Source of the DNA: Hydrogenophaga sp. PBL-H3
GTDB taxonomy: Bacteria; Pseudomonadota; Gammaproteobacteria; Burkholderiales; Burkholderiaceae_C
Reading direction: 5' to 3'
NCBI RefSeq assembly: GCF_010104355.1
Contig: NZ_CP044972.1
Span: forward strand, 4,082,001 to 4,146,000
Length of the DNA: 64,000 bases
The first letter of the stretch is position 1, and each line of letters opens with the position of its first letter. The notes beneath the pieces were generated by a model that worked only from the letters and a program-made list of their open reading frames with translations, searched no databases and was not told the DNA's origin. Made by a program: the position numbers and the translations under genes. Below are positions 1 to 7,807 of the stretch, in pieces.

Positions 1-51
1 GCCAGACCAAAACCGAAGCTTGATCGACGCTGCTGTCGGTATGCTGGGGGC

Positions 52-492
52 ATGAACGACCAAGCCACCACCCTGTCCACCCGCAGCCTGTTTCACTTCG
101 CGTTCCACGTGACCGACCTCCATGAGGCGCGCCGCTTCTACGGCGGTGTGCTTGGCTGCGCCGAGGGGCGCAGCACCGAGACATGGGTCGACTTCGATTT
201 TTTCAGCCACCAGATCTCGCTGCACCTGGGCGAGCCGTTCAAGACATCACGCACCGGCCGTGTGGGTGAGCATCTGGTGCCCATGCCGCACTTCGGTCTG
301 GTCTTGTTGCTGCCCGAGTGGCAGGCGCTGGCCACGCGATTGCAGGCGGCGGGGATGGAGTTCGTGCTGCCGCCGCAGGTGCGCTTTGCAGGGCAGCCGG
401 GCGAGCAGTGGACGATGTTCTTTTGCGACCCGTTCGGCAACCCGATCGAGGTCAAGGGGTTTGCTTCGCTGGCGCAGGTGTACGCCAGCTAG
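52..492 (+). CDS. VOC family (glyoxalase/dioxygenase fold) protein
   Basis: This is a 146-residue single-domain member of the vicinal oxygen chelate superfamily, which includes glyoxalase I, extradiol dioxygenases and antibiotic-binding proteins. The N-terminal strand holds a conserved His in FHVTDLHEARRFY. A second His lies in the MPHFGLVL strand, and the C-terminal DPFGNPIEVKGF supplies the usual Glu ligand after the DPxGN turn, so a metal site looks intact. The start ATG follows a G-run that could serve as a weak ribosome binding site. The gene converges on the FAH-family gene, with a palindromic repeat between them. Substrate cannot be told from sequence; the neighbouring hydrolase makes a ring-cleavage or small-molecule catabolic role possible, but this is inference. 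Confidence 0.85.
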   Translation: MNDQATTLSTRSLFHFAFHVTDLHEARRFYGGVLGCAEGRSTETWVDFDFFSHQISLHLGEPFKTSRTGRVGEHLVPMPHFGLVLLLPEWQALATRLQAAGMEFVLPPQVRFAGQPGEQWTMFFCDPFGNPIEVKGFASLAQVYAS

Positions 493-497
493 GCACT

Positions 498-573
498 CCC
501 GTTCGGGCTGAGCCTGTCGAAGCCTTCTTGCGACAGTTCGCGCGAGCCCTTCGACAAGCTCAGGGCGAACGGG
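498..573. repeat. REP-like palindromic element between convergent genes
   Basis: Two imperfect inverted arms, about 498-526 and 545-573, share the pattern CGTTCG(G/C)(G/C)CTGAGC(C/T)TGTCGAAG, read inward on opposite strands. RNA could fold into a long hairpin. The element fills the gap between the stops of the VOC and FAH genes. It resembles the dispersed REP-type elements seen in many proteobacterial genomes and may act as a bidirectional terminator. No second copy was noticed in this window. Confidence 0.65.
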
Positions 574-580
574 GTGTACC

Positions 581-1591
581 TCAAGCCTGCAATGGGGCGA
601 TCTTCTGGTCAATGGCACCGAAGATGCTCTGACCATCCTTGCCCTTCATCTCGATGCGGATGGTGTCGCCGAACTTCATGAAGGCGGTCGAGGGCTGGCC
701 ATCCAGGATGGTTTCGATCGCGCGCTTCTCGGCGATGCAGCTGTAGCCCTTGGGCCACTCCTTGCGGCCGTCCACTTCCACGCTCTTGTTGCTCACCGTG
801 CCGCTGCCCACGATGGAGCCGGCGCGCACGTTGCGCGTCTTGGCGATGTGGGCGATCAGCTGGCCGAAATGAAAGGTCATCTCGGGACCGGCCTCGCACA
901 TCCCGACCTTGCGGCCGTTCCAGGTGCTTTGCAGCGTGAGGTGCACACGGCCGCCCTGCCAGGCGTCGCCCAGCTCATCGGGCGTGATCGCCACCGGGCT
1001 GAACGCGGTGGCCGGCTTGCTCTGGAAAAAGCCGAAGCCCTTGGCCAGCTCGGCCGGGATCAGGTTGCGCAGCGACACATCGTTGGCCAGCATCAGCAGG
1101 CGGATGCCGTCCAGCGCCTGCTCGGGTGTGGCGCTCATGGGCACGTCACCGGTCACCACCGCGATCTCGGCTTCAAAGTCGATGCCGAAGTCTTCGCTGG
1201 GCACCACCACGTCGTCGCACGGTCCGATGAAGTCGTCGCTGCCGCCCTGGTACATCAGCGGGTCGGCGTAGAACGACTGCGGCACCTCGCTGCTGCGCGC
1301 CGCGCGCACCAGCTCCACGTGGTTGATGTAGGCCGAGCCGTCGGCCCACTGGTAGGCGCGCGGCAGCGGCGCCATGCACATCGCCGGGTCAAACGGAAAC
1401 GCGTGACGCGCCTTGCCCTGGTTGAGCGTGACGTAGAGGTCGTGCAACTGCGGACCGATGAAGTTCCAGTCGTCCAGCGCCTGCTGCAGTTTGTGCGCGA
1501 TGCCGGTCGCATAATGCGCCGTGCTCAGGTCGCGCGAGACCACAACAAGCTGTCCGTCGCGCGAGCCGTCCTTGTAGGTGGCGAGTTTCAT
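581..1591 (-). CDS. fumarylacetoacetate hydrolase family protein
   Basis: This 336-residue protein has the FAH C-terminal fold. The metal-binding acidic cluster is visible as DFEAEIAVVTGD (about 135-146) with a further Asp in LANDVSLRN. The region from the GFGFFQSKP motif to the GSGTVSN loop matches catalytic-core features of FAH-like C-C bond hydrolases and decarboxylases. Members typically cleave fumarylacetoacetate, acylpyruvates or oxo-acids produced by aromatic ring fission. The start ATG is preceded by AGGAG at good spacing. The gene is divergent from an IclR regulator, a family that often controls aromatic catabolism, and an inverted repeat lies between them. The exact substrate is not determinable here; true fumarylacetoacetase (usually longer) is less likely. 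Confidence 0.85.
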   Translation of the reverse strand: MKLATYKDGSRDGQLVVVSRDLSTAHYATGIAHKLQQALDDWNFIGPQLHDLYVTLNQGKARHAFPFDPAMCMAPLPRAYQWADGSAYINHVELVRAARSSEVPQSFYADPLMYQGGSDDFIGPCDDVVVPSEDFGIDFEAEIAVVTGDVPMSATPEQALDGIRLLMLANDVSLRNLIPAELAKGFGFFQSKPATAFSPVAITPDELGDAWQGGRVHLTLQSTWNGRKVGMCEAGPEMTFHFGQLIAHIAKTRNVRAGSIVGSGTVSNKSVEVDGRKEWPKGYSCIAEKRAIETILDGQPSTAFMKFGDTIRIEMKGKDGQSIFGAIDQKIAPLQA

Positions 1592-1630
1592 GAGAGTCTC
1601 CTGGTGGTTACGCGGGTGGTTCCGCCGGTG

Positions 1631-1666
1631 ATTACGATTAGTGAAATCGATTAACCTATTCGTAAG
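1631..1666. promoter_or_regulatory. candidate operator between FAH and IclR genes
   Basis: An imperfect inverted repeat with arms ATTACGATTAG (1631-1641) and CTATTCGTAAG (1656-1666) matches at 9 of 11 positions across a 14-bp spacer that contains ATCGAT. It is a locally AT-rich patch in the 185-bp divergent gap, upstream of both start codons. IclR proteins usually bind such palindromes in shared promoter regions. Its role as the binding site is inference. Confidence 0.4.
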
Positions 1667-1776
1667 GACAGGATTCTAGGCGATGCCCCGGGAACGCGGA
1701 TACCTGGCTTCAATCGGACACACATCTCGTTGAACCTGTCTGCCCGCCCTTCGTCCTACCTGTTCAACCCAGTTCC

Positions 1777-2658
1777 ATGCCCACCGCCCAACGCAACACC
1801 CTTATCACCCCAGTCGTCACGGATGCGGACGAGGACGAGCCGCAGCGCGCGGGCATCCAGTCGGTGGAGGTGGGCTTCGAGCTGCTGAACGCCTTGTCGG
1901 AAGCGCCGGGCGCGCTGATGCTGCGCGACCTGGCCGCGGCCGCCGGCATGAGTGCGGCCAAAGCGCACCGCTACCTGGTGAGCTTCCAGCGCATGGGGCT
2001 GGTGGTGCAAGACCCCGTGAGCACCCGCTACGACCTCGGCCCCGCCGCGCTGCGCCTGGGCCTGGCCAGCCTCTCGCGCATCGACGCGGTGAAGCTGGCG
2101 CGCGAACGCATGGACGCGCTGATCACCCAGACCGGCCACACCCTGGCCATCGCGGTGTGGGGCAACCAGGGGCCGACCATGGTGCACTGGATCGAAGCGC
2201 CGCAAACCGTGCCGGTCACGCTGCGCCTGGGCGATGTGATGCCACTGCTCACCTCGGCCACCGGGCGGTGCTTTGCCGCCTTCATGGGTACCGAGGGGCG
2301 CGACGCACAGCGCATTGGCCCCATGGTGCGCGACGAACTGGCCCGCCTGAAGAAGCTGCCGCGTAGCGGCCTGCCACTGGTGGACGTGCCACACACGCTG
2401 GCGGAGGTACAAGCCCTGCTGGACGAGACGCGCCAGCACGGGCTGGCCCGTGTGGTGCACAGCCTGCTGCCCGGCGTGGGCGGTTTCTGTGCGCCGGTGT
2501 TCGACGCCCAAGGCCGCCTGGCGCTGGGCCTGGTGGTGCTGGGTTCGGTCGCCACGCTGGACACCGAGTGGTCGGGCGCGCCCGCCCGCGCCGTGCTGGA
2601 GAGCGCACGCCAGCTGAGCGCCGATCTCGGTCACCGCCCGCCCCCACTCAGCCCATGA
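1777..2658 (+). CDS. IclR family transcriptional regulator
   Basis: This 293-residue regulator has an N-terminal winged helix-turn-helix at about residues 28-88; GIQSVEVGFELLNAL and the recognition helix AAGMSAAKAHRYLVSF are characteristic. It is followed by the GAF-like IclR effector domain, about 100-280, including GHTLAIAVWGNQGPTMVHW and TSATGRCFAAFMG. A short acidic N-terminal extension precedes the HTH. It is transcribed away from the FAH-family hydrolase gene, so it probably regulates that gene and itself, with a small aromatic or oxo-acid as effector (inference). Its TGA overlaps the ATG of the next gene by 4 bp, indicating translational coupling. No clear Shine-Dalgarno lies before the ATG. 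Confidence 0.92.
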   Translation: MPTAQRNTLITPVVTDADEDEPQRAGIQSVEVGFELLNALSEAPGALMLRDLAAAAGMSAAKAHRYLVSFQRMGLVVQDPVSTRYDLGPAALRLGLASLSRIDAVKLARERMDALITQTGHTLAIAVWGNQGPTMVHWIEAPQTVPVTLRLGDVMPLLTSATGRCFAAFMGTEGRDAQRIGPMVRDELARLKKLPRSGLPLVDVPHTLAEVQALLDETRQHGLARVVHSLLPGVGGFCAPVFDAQGRLALGLVVLGSVATLDTEWSGAPARAVLESARQLSADLGHRPPPLSP

Positions 2659-3902
2659 GCCTGGTGCGCACGCCCGCAGCCGCACCGCGCTGGCCGACGT
2701 TGCTGGCGCTGGTTGCCGGTGTGCTGGGTGTGCACTTCGCGCTGCTGCTGGGCGAGCTGCCCGGCTTCAGCACCAGCGCGCGACCAACGGCCACCATGCC
2801 GGCCCCCGCGGCGGCGCTGCAGGCCCGCAGCAATGGCATGGGGATACCCGACCCCGCGCCATCTGTGGCGGTGGCGCGCGTGAGCACCGTGCGGTGGATC
2901 GTGCCGGCCGAGGCATCGGTGCCGCAGGCAGTGCAGGCAGCGCCCACCGCTGCCGCGCGCGCAGCGTCCAAGCCCCGGCCAGTGCCCCCCACACCCTCAC
3001 CAGCGCCAGTGGTGGAACAAGTGCAAGCTGGCGCCGTTGCACCGGCAGCGGTCGCAATGGCCCCGCCGGAGGTCACCGAGGCCCCTCCCGCCGAGCCGGC
3101 GCCCGTGGAGCAGTTCGCCCTGGCCGAACCCGGCGCGGACGACACCGCGCGCACGCCGGCACCGTCCGAAGATGACGAAGCCAACACCGCGCCCGACGAA
3201 GAACGGCTGGCGGCCGCCGCCCTCAGGAAGCGTGCACCAGCGAGCGCTGCCGCTCGGCCCCTGCCCCCGGCGCAACCACCCGGTAGCACCCAGCTCGACT
3301 ACGACGTCACCGGCCGCATCAAGGGCATCGCCTACAGCGCACAGGGCCGACTCGAGTGGCGGACTGGCGATGGCCGCTACGACGCCCGCATGGAAATGAA
3401 GGTGTTCCTGCTGGGCAGCCGGGTCCAGACAAGCACCGGCCGGGTGGGCCCCGCCGGCTTGATGCCCGAGCGTTTCGCCGACCGCAGCCGCAGCGAAAAG
3501 GCGGCCCATTTCGACGCCGCGAACCAGCGCATCCGCTTCAGCAACAACGCACCCGACGCCGAGTTGCGGCCCGGCGCGCAAGACCGCCTGAGCCTGTTCT
3601 TGCAGATCGCCAGCCTGCTGCAGGCGCGCCCGCAGGCCTACGCCAGCGGTCAGACCATCGAGATGCAGGTGGCCGGCACGGGTGATGCCGACATCTGGCG
3701 GTTTGAAGTGGGCGACGAGGTCCGGCTCTCGCTGCCTGCCGGCGAGGTCCGTGCGCGCCTGCTCAAGCGCCTGCCGCGCAAGGAATTCGACAGCACGGTG
3801 GAGATGTGGCTGGCGCCCGACCTGCAGCATCTGCCGGTGCGCCTGCGCGTGACCCAGTCCAACGGCGACGTGGCCGACCAGCAACTCAGCCGTCTGCCCT
3901 AG
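2655..3902 (+). CDS. DUF3108 domain-containing protein
   Basis: This protein of 415 residues has one N-terminal hydrophobic segment (about 11-34) that could be a signal anchor. A long Ala/Pro-rich linker, about 35-230, follows. The C-terminal globular domain, about 233-415, begins near LDYDVTGRIKGIAYSAQG and contains EMKVFLLGSRVQTSTGRVG and DLQHLPVRLRVTQSNGDV; this is the DUF3108 pattern of proteobacterial envelope proteins. The ATG at 2655 overlaps the IclR stop (ATGA), which decides this start over one 29 codons upstream that would lie inside iclR. The low-complexity linker suggests the domain is held away from the inner membrane. Function is unknown. Confidence 0.8.
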   Translation: MSLVRTPAAAPRWPTLLALVAGVLGVHFALLLGELPGFSTSARPTATMPAPAAALQARSNGMGIPDPAPSVAVARVSTVRWIVPAEASVPQAVQAAPTAAARAASKPRPVPPTPSPAPVVEQVQAGAVAPAAVAMAPPEVTEAPPAEPAPVEQFALAEPGADDTARTPAPSEDDEANTAPDEERLAAAALRKRAPASAAARPLPPAQPPGSTQLDYDVTGRIKGIAYSAQGRLEWRTGDGRYDARMEMKVFLLGSRVQTSTGRVGPAGLMPERFADRSRSEKAAHFDAANQRIRFSNNAPDAELRPGAQDRLSLFLQIASLLQARPQAYASGQTIEMQVAGTGDADIWRFEVGDEVRLSLPAGEVRARLLKRLPRKEFDSTVEMWLAPDLQHLPVRLRVTQSNGDVADQQLSRLP

Positions 3903-4054
3903 GAACAGAGCCGGGTTTGTGCCGAAAAACCCACGCATCTTGAAATGACAGGGAACGTTGCCATGTAAAGACCACTCGGAACTTCAAGACCGCCAACTTT
4001 TGCCGATATAAGTGACAACGGAAGCCGGTTTTCCCAACACAAGGAATTTCAGTC

Positions 4055-4339
4055 ATGAACATGCTCTACGACTCGGATGCCTTCGCTGTGGTCCACATCC
4101 TGGCCAACGCACCCACAGAAGGTGAAGACACGTCCGCGCAAGGCCCACAGATCCCGCGCCATGGGTTCGAGATCGTGGACAAGCGCTCGGGCAAAGAGGT
4201 GTATCTCGACGGCTCATGGGCCGAGATGTTCCAAATCCAGATCACCGCCTGGCAGCAGAGCACCCCTTCGCAGGAAGAGGTGGAAGACACGCTGGAAGGC
4301 TACGCAGAATTGGCTCAAATGCCAGTTGTGATGCACTAG
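4055..4339 (+). CDS. DUF3567 domain-containing protein
   Basis: This small acidic protein of 94 residues begins MNMLYDSDAFAVVHI and carries the motifs GFEIVDKRSGKEVYLDGSWAE and VEDTLEGYAELAQMPVV. This is the DUF3567 family, found almost exclusively in Burkholderiales and of unknown function. The start is supported by AAGGAA 9 bases upstream. A TATAAG hexamer at 4007-4012 is a plausible -10 element, although no convincing -35 is seen. The upstream 150 bases are more AT-rich than their surroundings, and a strong intrinsic terminator follows, so the gene is probably a monocistronic, well-expressed unit. Confidence 0.88.
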   Translation: MNMLYDSDAFAVVHILANAPTEGEDTSAQGPQIPRHGFEIVDKRSGKEVYLDGSWAEMFQIQITAWQQSTPSQEEVEDTLEGYAELAQMPVVMH

Positions 4340-4361
4340 ACGAGTTCCTCCCCGCTCCACT

Positions 4362-4385
4362 GCCCGGCCTTGTCCGGGCTTTTTC
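4362..4385 (+). terminator. rho-independent terminator after the DUF3567 gene
   Basis: A 6-bp GC stem GCCCGG / CCGGGC with a short CTTGT loop runs straight into a five-T tract. It stands 22 bases after the DUF3567 stop and abuts the stop codon of the convergent AbrB-like gene. Confidence 0.85.
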
Positions 4386-5520
4386 ACGTCTGGCGGTAGC
4401 GCCAGCGGTACACCGGCTCGGCCAGCACCAGCACGGCCACCAGGCGGCAGACCTGGAAGGCGGTCACCACGGGCACACCGAGTTGCAACACCTTGGCGGT
4501 GATGGCCATCTCGGCGATGCCGCCGGGGGCCGTGCCCAGCAGCAGGGTGGCCGGGTGCAGGCCGGTGGCTTTGGACAGGCCCCAGCCGAACAGCGCACAG
4601 ATGCCCATCATGAAAAAGCTGGCGAACGCCACCGAAGCCAGCCAGCGGGGTGCCGTGTGCACGAAGGCCGGCGTGAAACGCACGCCCAGGCTCACGCCGA
4701 TGACCAGCTGCGCCGCGTTGGACAGCGGCTGCGGGATCGCGGACCAGGTGACGCCACAGAGCGTGATCACCATGGTGACCACCAGCGCACCCATGAACCA
4801 CGGGTTGGCGCGGCCCAGCCATTGCATGACCAGCGCCCCCACGAGCGTGAGGCTGGCGAGCACCAGCAGACCGGTGGCCTGCACCTCGCGCGGGCCCAGG
4901 GTGAGCGTGTCCAGGCCATTCACACCCCAGAACTGCAGCGCAAACGGAATGGTGAGCGTGACCAGCAACACGCGCAGGCTGTGCGCGGCGGCCACCAGAT
5001 CGGTGCTCGCACCCTGGCGCTCGGCGATCAGCGTCATCTCCGAGGCCCCGCCGATGGACCCGGCAAAGTAGGTCGTGCTCAGCAACTGCGCAGGTGTGAG
5101 GTGCGCCAGGTGCCCCGCATGCAGGCGGCGGAGCCAGGCACCAAAGGCCAGCCCCAGCAGCAGCGCCCAGGCAATGCCCAGCGCGATCGCCCACCACAGG
5201 CTGGCCACCAGCGCGCCCACGACCGGCGTGAAATACAGGCCCAGTGCGGTGCCGATGACCCACTGCCCGGTGTTGCGCAGTGGCGTCCAGCTCTCGGTGG
5301 GTACACCCAGCATCGAGACCAGCGCGGTCACCAGCAGCGGACCAATCATCCAGGGAATGGGCGTTCGCAGCCACACGCAAAGCAGCGCGGCGGCCAGGGC
5401 GAGCAACAGGGTGATGACAACACGCCGCCACGAAGTGGGGCCAAAGGCGGGCAAGGGAGGCACTCGGGTACTGGTGTGATGCGTCTGCCACGGGCGGCAG
5501 GCCACGTAGTATCCACGCAT
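4384..5520 (-). CDS. AbrB-type (duplicated-domain) integral membrane protein
   Basis: A polytopic membrane protein of about 378 residues. It has two homologous halves, each opening with an IPWMIGPLL / NPWFMGALV element and containing paired G(T/V)(A/S)LG(L/V)(Y/R)FTP motifs (GTALGLYFTP and GVSLGVRFTP). This is the AbrB duplication family, once annotated as a putative ammonia monooxygenase and now regarded as a transporter-like protein of uncertain substrate. The LLLGTAPGGIAEMAITAKV segment near the C terminus is a family signature. The start is uncertain. The ATG at 5520 gives about 35 residues before the first membrane helix but would overlap the divergent ChaN start; a GTG at 5463 is an alternative. 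Neither has a clear ribosome binding site. Confidence 0.8.
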   Translation of the reverse strand: MRGYYVACRPWQTHHTSTRVPPLPAFGPTSWRRVVITLLLALAAALLCVWLRTPIPWMIGPLLVTALVSMLGVPTESWTPLRNTGQWVIGTALGLYFTPVVGALVASLWWAIALGIAWALLLGLAFGAWLRRLHAGHLAHLTPAQLLSTTYFAGSIGGASEMTLIAERQGASTDLVAAAHSLRVLLVTLTIPFALQFWGVNGLDTLTLGPREVQATGLLVLASLTLVGALVMQWLGRANPWFMGALVVTMVITLCGVTWSAIPQPLSNAAQLVIGVSLGVRFTPAFVHTAPRWLASVAFASFFMMGICALFGWGLSKATGLHPATLLLGTAPGGIAEMAITAKVLQLGVPVVTAFQVCRLVAVLVLAEPVYRWRYRQT

Positions 5521-6334
5521 GACCTGTCGATCTGCTGTCGCACTGAGCGTGAGCATGGCCCTGCTGGGCGCCTGCGCTCACCAGCCGCCCACCACCGTGT
5601 CCGCCCTGCTCGAACGCGTGATGCCAACGCCCGTGCTCATGCTCGGCGAGCAACACGATGCGCCCGAACACCAGGCATTGCAGCGCGACGTGGTGCAGGC
5701 GCTGGGTGCGCGCGGTCAGCTCGGCGCGCTGGTGATGGAGATGGCCGAGCAAGGCCGCCAGACCACCGGCCTGTCGGCCGATGCCAGCGAAACCCGGGTG
5801 CGGGAGGCTCTGGCCTGGACCGACGACGCCACCACCGGCTGGCCCTGGGCCACCTACGGCCCGGTGGTGATGGCCGCCGTGCGCGCGGGTGCACCGGTGC
5901 TCGGTGGCAACCTGCCGCGCAGCCAGATGCGCGCGGCCATGGGCAATGCCGGGCTGGAAGGCCGCATCAACAGCGCTGCCCTGCAGGAGCAGCGCGAAGG
6001 CATCCGCAGCGGCCATTGCGACCTGCTGCCCGAGGGCCAGATCGGGCCGATGACGCGCATCCAGCTGGCGCGCGACGACGCCATGGCCCGGACCACGGTG
6101 GCCGCTGTCGAGAAGGCCGGTGCGGGCAAGACGGTGGTGCTGGTGGCCGGCAACGGCCACGTGCGGCGCGACCTGGGTGTGCCGCTGTACCTGCCGGCCA
6201 CGCTGGAACACCGGGTGGTGATGGCACAGGCCGGCGGGCCCAGGACGGCCCTGCCCTCGGACGCGGTGTGGCTCACGCCGCCCCAGCCGCCGCGCGACCA
6301 CTGCGCCGAACTGCGCCAGCAGTTCAAGCGCTGA
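5519..6334 (+). CDS. ChaN family lipoprotein
   Basis: The protein has 271 residues. The N terminus is a lipoprotein signal with lipobox LLGAC, giving Cys19 as the lipidated residue. The mature part begins with PVLMLGEQHDAPEHQALQ, the conserved start of ChaN-like proteins, which in Campylobacter bind haem on the outer membrane. Further family features are ALVMEMAEQGRQ, TYGPVVMAAVRAGAPVLGGNLPR, the segment GHCDLLPEGQ and the late GNGHVRRDLGVP. It is likely anchored in the outer membrane and may bind haem or another porphyrin; I see no iron-uptake neighbours to confirm that. It converges on the aminotransferase gene, with 9 bases between stops. Confidence 0.82.
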   Translation: MTCRSAVALSVSMALLGACAHQPPTTVSALLERVMPTPVLMLGEQHDAPEHQALQRDVVQALGARGQLGALVMEMAEQGRQTTGLSADASETRVREALAWTDDATTGWPWATYGPVVMAAVRAGAPVLGGNLPRSQMRAAMGNAGLEGRINSAALQEQREGIRSGHCDLLPEGQIGPMTRIQLARDDAMARTTVAAVEKAGAGKTVVLVAGNGHVRRDLGVPLYLPATLEHRVVMAQAGGPRTALPSDAVWLTPPQPPRDHCAELRQQFKR

Positions 6335-6343
6335 AGCGCGAAC

Positions 6344-7684
6344 TCAGGCGGCTCTTTTCACGGCGTCGGCCAAGGTGCCGACCATCGTCTCGATCTGGGA
6401 TTTCTCCACAATGAAGGGCGGCGCGAACACCAGGTTCTCGCCCGCGTTGCGCACCAGCACGCCGCGGTGGTAGCAGTCCATGAACACGTCAAACGCGCGC
6501 TTGCCCGGCAGACCGGCGATGGGAGCAAGTTCCACCGCTGCCGCCAAGCCCAGGCTGCGGATGCCGATCACATTGGGCAGGCCCTTGAGCGCGGCGTGCA
6601 TCGCATCGCCCAGCACCGGGCCCATCGCGCCGGCGCGCTCGAACAGATGCTCTTCGCGGAACAGATCGAGGGTGGCGATGGCAGCAGCACACGCCACCGG
6701 GTGGCCCGAGTAGGTGTAGCCGTGGAAGAACTCGATGGCGTGCTCTGGTGCGCTGCCGTGCGCGCCCATCATGGCTTCATAGATGCGGTCGGTGCAGACC
6801 ACGCCACCGAGCGGGAACACGCCGTTGGTCACGGCCTTGGCGAAGTTCAGCATGTCGGGCTGCACACCGTAGTAGTCCGACGCGAAGGCCGTGCCCAGAC
6901 GGCCGAAGCCGGTGATGACCTCGTCGAAGATCAGCAGGATGCCGTGTTTGTCGCAGATCTCGCGCAGCCGTTTCAGGTAGCCCTGCGGCGGCACATACCA
7001 GCCCGCGCTGCCGGCCACCGGCTCCACGATCACGGCAGCCACGTTGCTCGGGTCGTGCAGCGGCAGGATGCGGTTTTCCAGCTCCAGCAGCAGGTCCTCG
7101 TCCCACACCGGTTCGGTGTTGTGCACATAGGCATGTTTCACCGGGTCGTGAATGAAGCGCAGGTGGTCCACGCGCGGCAGCAGGCTGGTGCCGTAGACCT
7201 TGCGGTTGGCCGGAATGCCACCGACCGACATGCCACCGAAGCCCACGCCGTGGTAGCCGCGCTCGCGGCCGATGAAGACGTTGCGGTGGCCCTCGCCGCG
7301 CGCGCGGTGGTAGGCCAGCGCCACCTTCATCGAGGTGTCGGCCGCCTCACTGCCCGAGTTGCAGAACAGCACCTTGTTCAGGTCGCCGGGGGCCAGGGCG
7401 GCGATCATCTCGGCGGCGCGGAAGGCCTTGTCGTTGCTCACGCTGAAGGCGGTGCTGTAGTCGAGCGTGTCGAGCTGCTTCTTGATCGCCTCGTTGATGG
7501 GCTTGCGGTTGTGGCCGGCGCCCACGCACCACAGGCTGGAGATGCCATCAATCACCTGGCGGCCGTCGTGCGTGGTGAAGTGCATGCCGTCGGCCGCCAC
7601 GAAGATGCGCGGGTCCTTGGCAAAGCTGCGGTTGGGGGTGAAGGGCAACCACTGGTTGTCCATGCGAAGGTCGTTGTAGGCCAT
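6344..7684 (-). CDS. class III PLP aminotransferase (omega-amino acid:pyruvate type)
   Basis: This protein of 446 residues belongs to fold-type I, class III aminotransferases. The N terminus (QWLPFTPNRSFAKDPRI) resembles beta-alanine/omega-amino acid:pyruvate transaminases. Visible motifs are the cofactor-phosphate segment NSGSEAADTSMKVALAYHR, the FDEVITGFGRLGTAFAS segment with the cofactor-contacting Asp, and the Schiff-base Lys in FAKAVTNGVFPLG. The ATG at 7684 is chosen because the protein aligns from its first residues and GGAG lies upstream; a second Met six codons later (MDNQW) is possible. It is divergent from purU. Likely reaction: transfer of an amino group from an omega-amino acid or amine to pyruvate. 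The precise donor is not predictable. Confidence 0.85.
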   Translation of the reverse strand: MAYNDLRMDNQWLPFTPNRSFAKDPRIFVAADGMHFTTHDGRQVIDGISSLWCVGAGHNRKPINEAIKKQLDTLDYSTAFSVSNDKAFRAAEMIAALAPGDLNKVLFCNSGSEAADTSMKVALAYHRARGEGHRNVFIGRERGYHGVGFGGMSVGGIPANRKVYGTSLLPRVDHLRFIHDPVKHAYVHNTEPVWDEDLLLELENRILPLHDPSNVAAVIVEPVAGSAGWYVPPQGYLKRLREICDKHGILLIFDEVITGFGRLGTAFASDYYGVQPDMLNFAKAVTNGVFPLGGVVCTDRIYEAMMGAHGSAPEHAIEFFHGYTYSGHPVACAAAIATLDLFREEHLFERAGAMGPVLGDAMHAALKGLPNVIGIRSLGLAAAVELAPIAGLPGKRAFDVFMDCYHRGVLVRNAGENLVFAPPFIVEKSQIETMVGTLADAVKRAA

Positions 7685-7807
7685 GGGGGGAGACTCCGGC
7701 ACAGATGAGGAGCCGGAATTGTGGCACCGGCACCCACACGCCGGTGGCTCCACTGCCAGGGCGCTGCGCAGGCCCACCGGCGCCCTTGCTGCGACAATCG
7801 GCCCGCC

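Noticed and set aside
2568..2654. Upstream extension of the DUF3108 gene
   Set aside because: These 29 codons lie inside the end of iclR, and the ATGA overlap at 2655 gives a better start with a membrane anchor close to the N terminus.
4214..6301. Long minus-strand open frame of nearly 700 codons
   Set aside because: It covers the AbrB-like gene in another frame and the opposite strand of the ChaN-like gene, both with clear family motifs; its translation has no recognisable domain.
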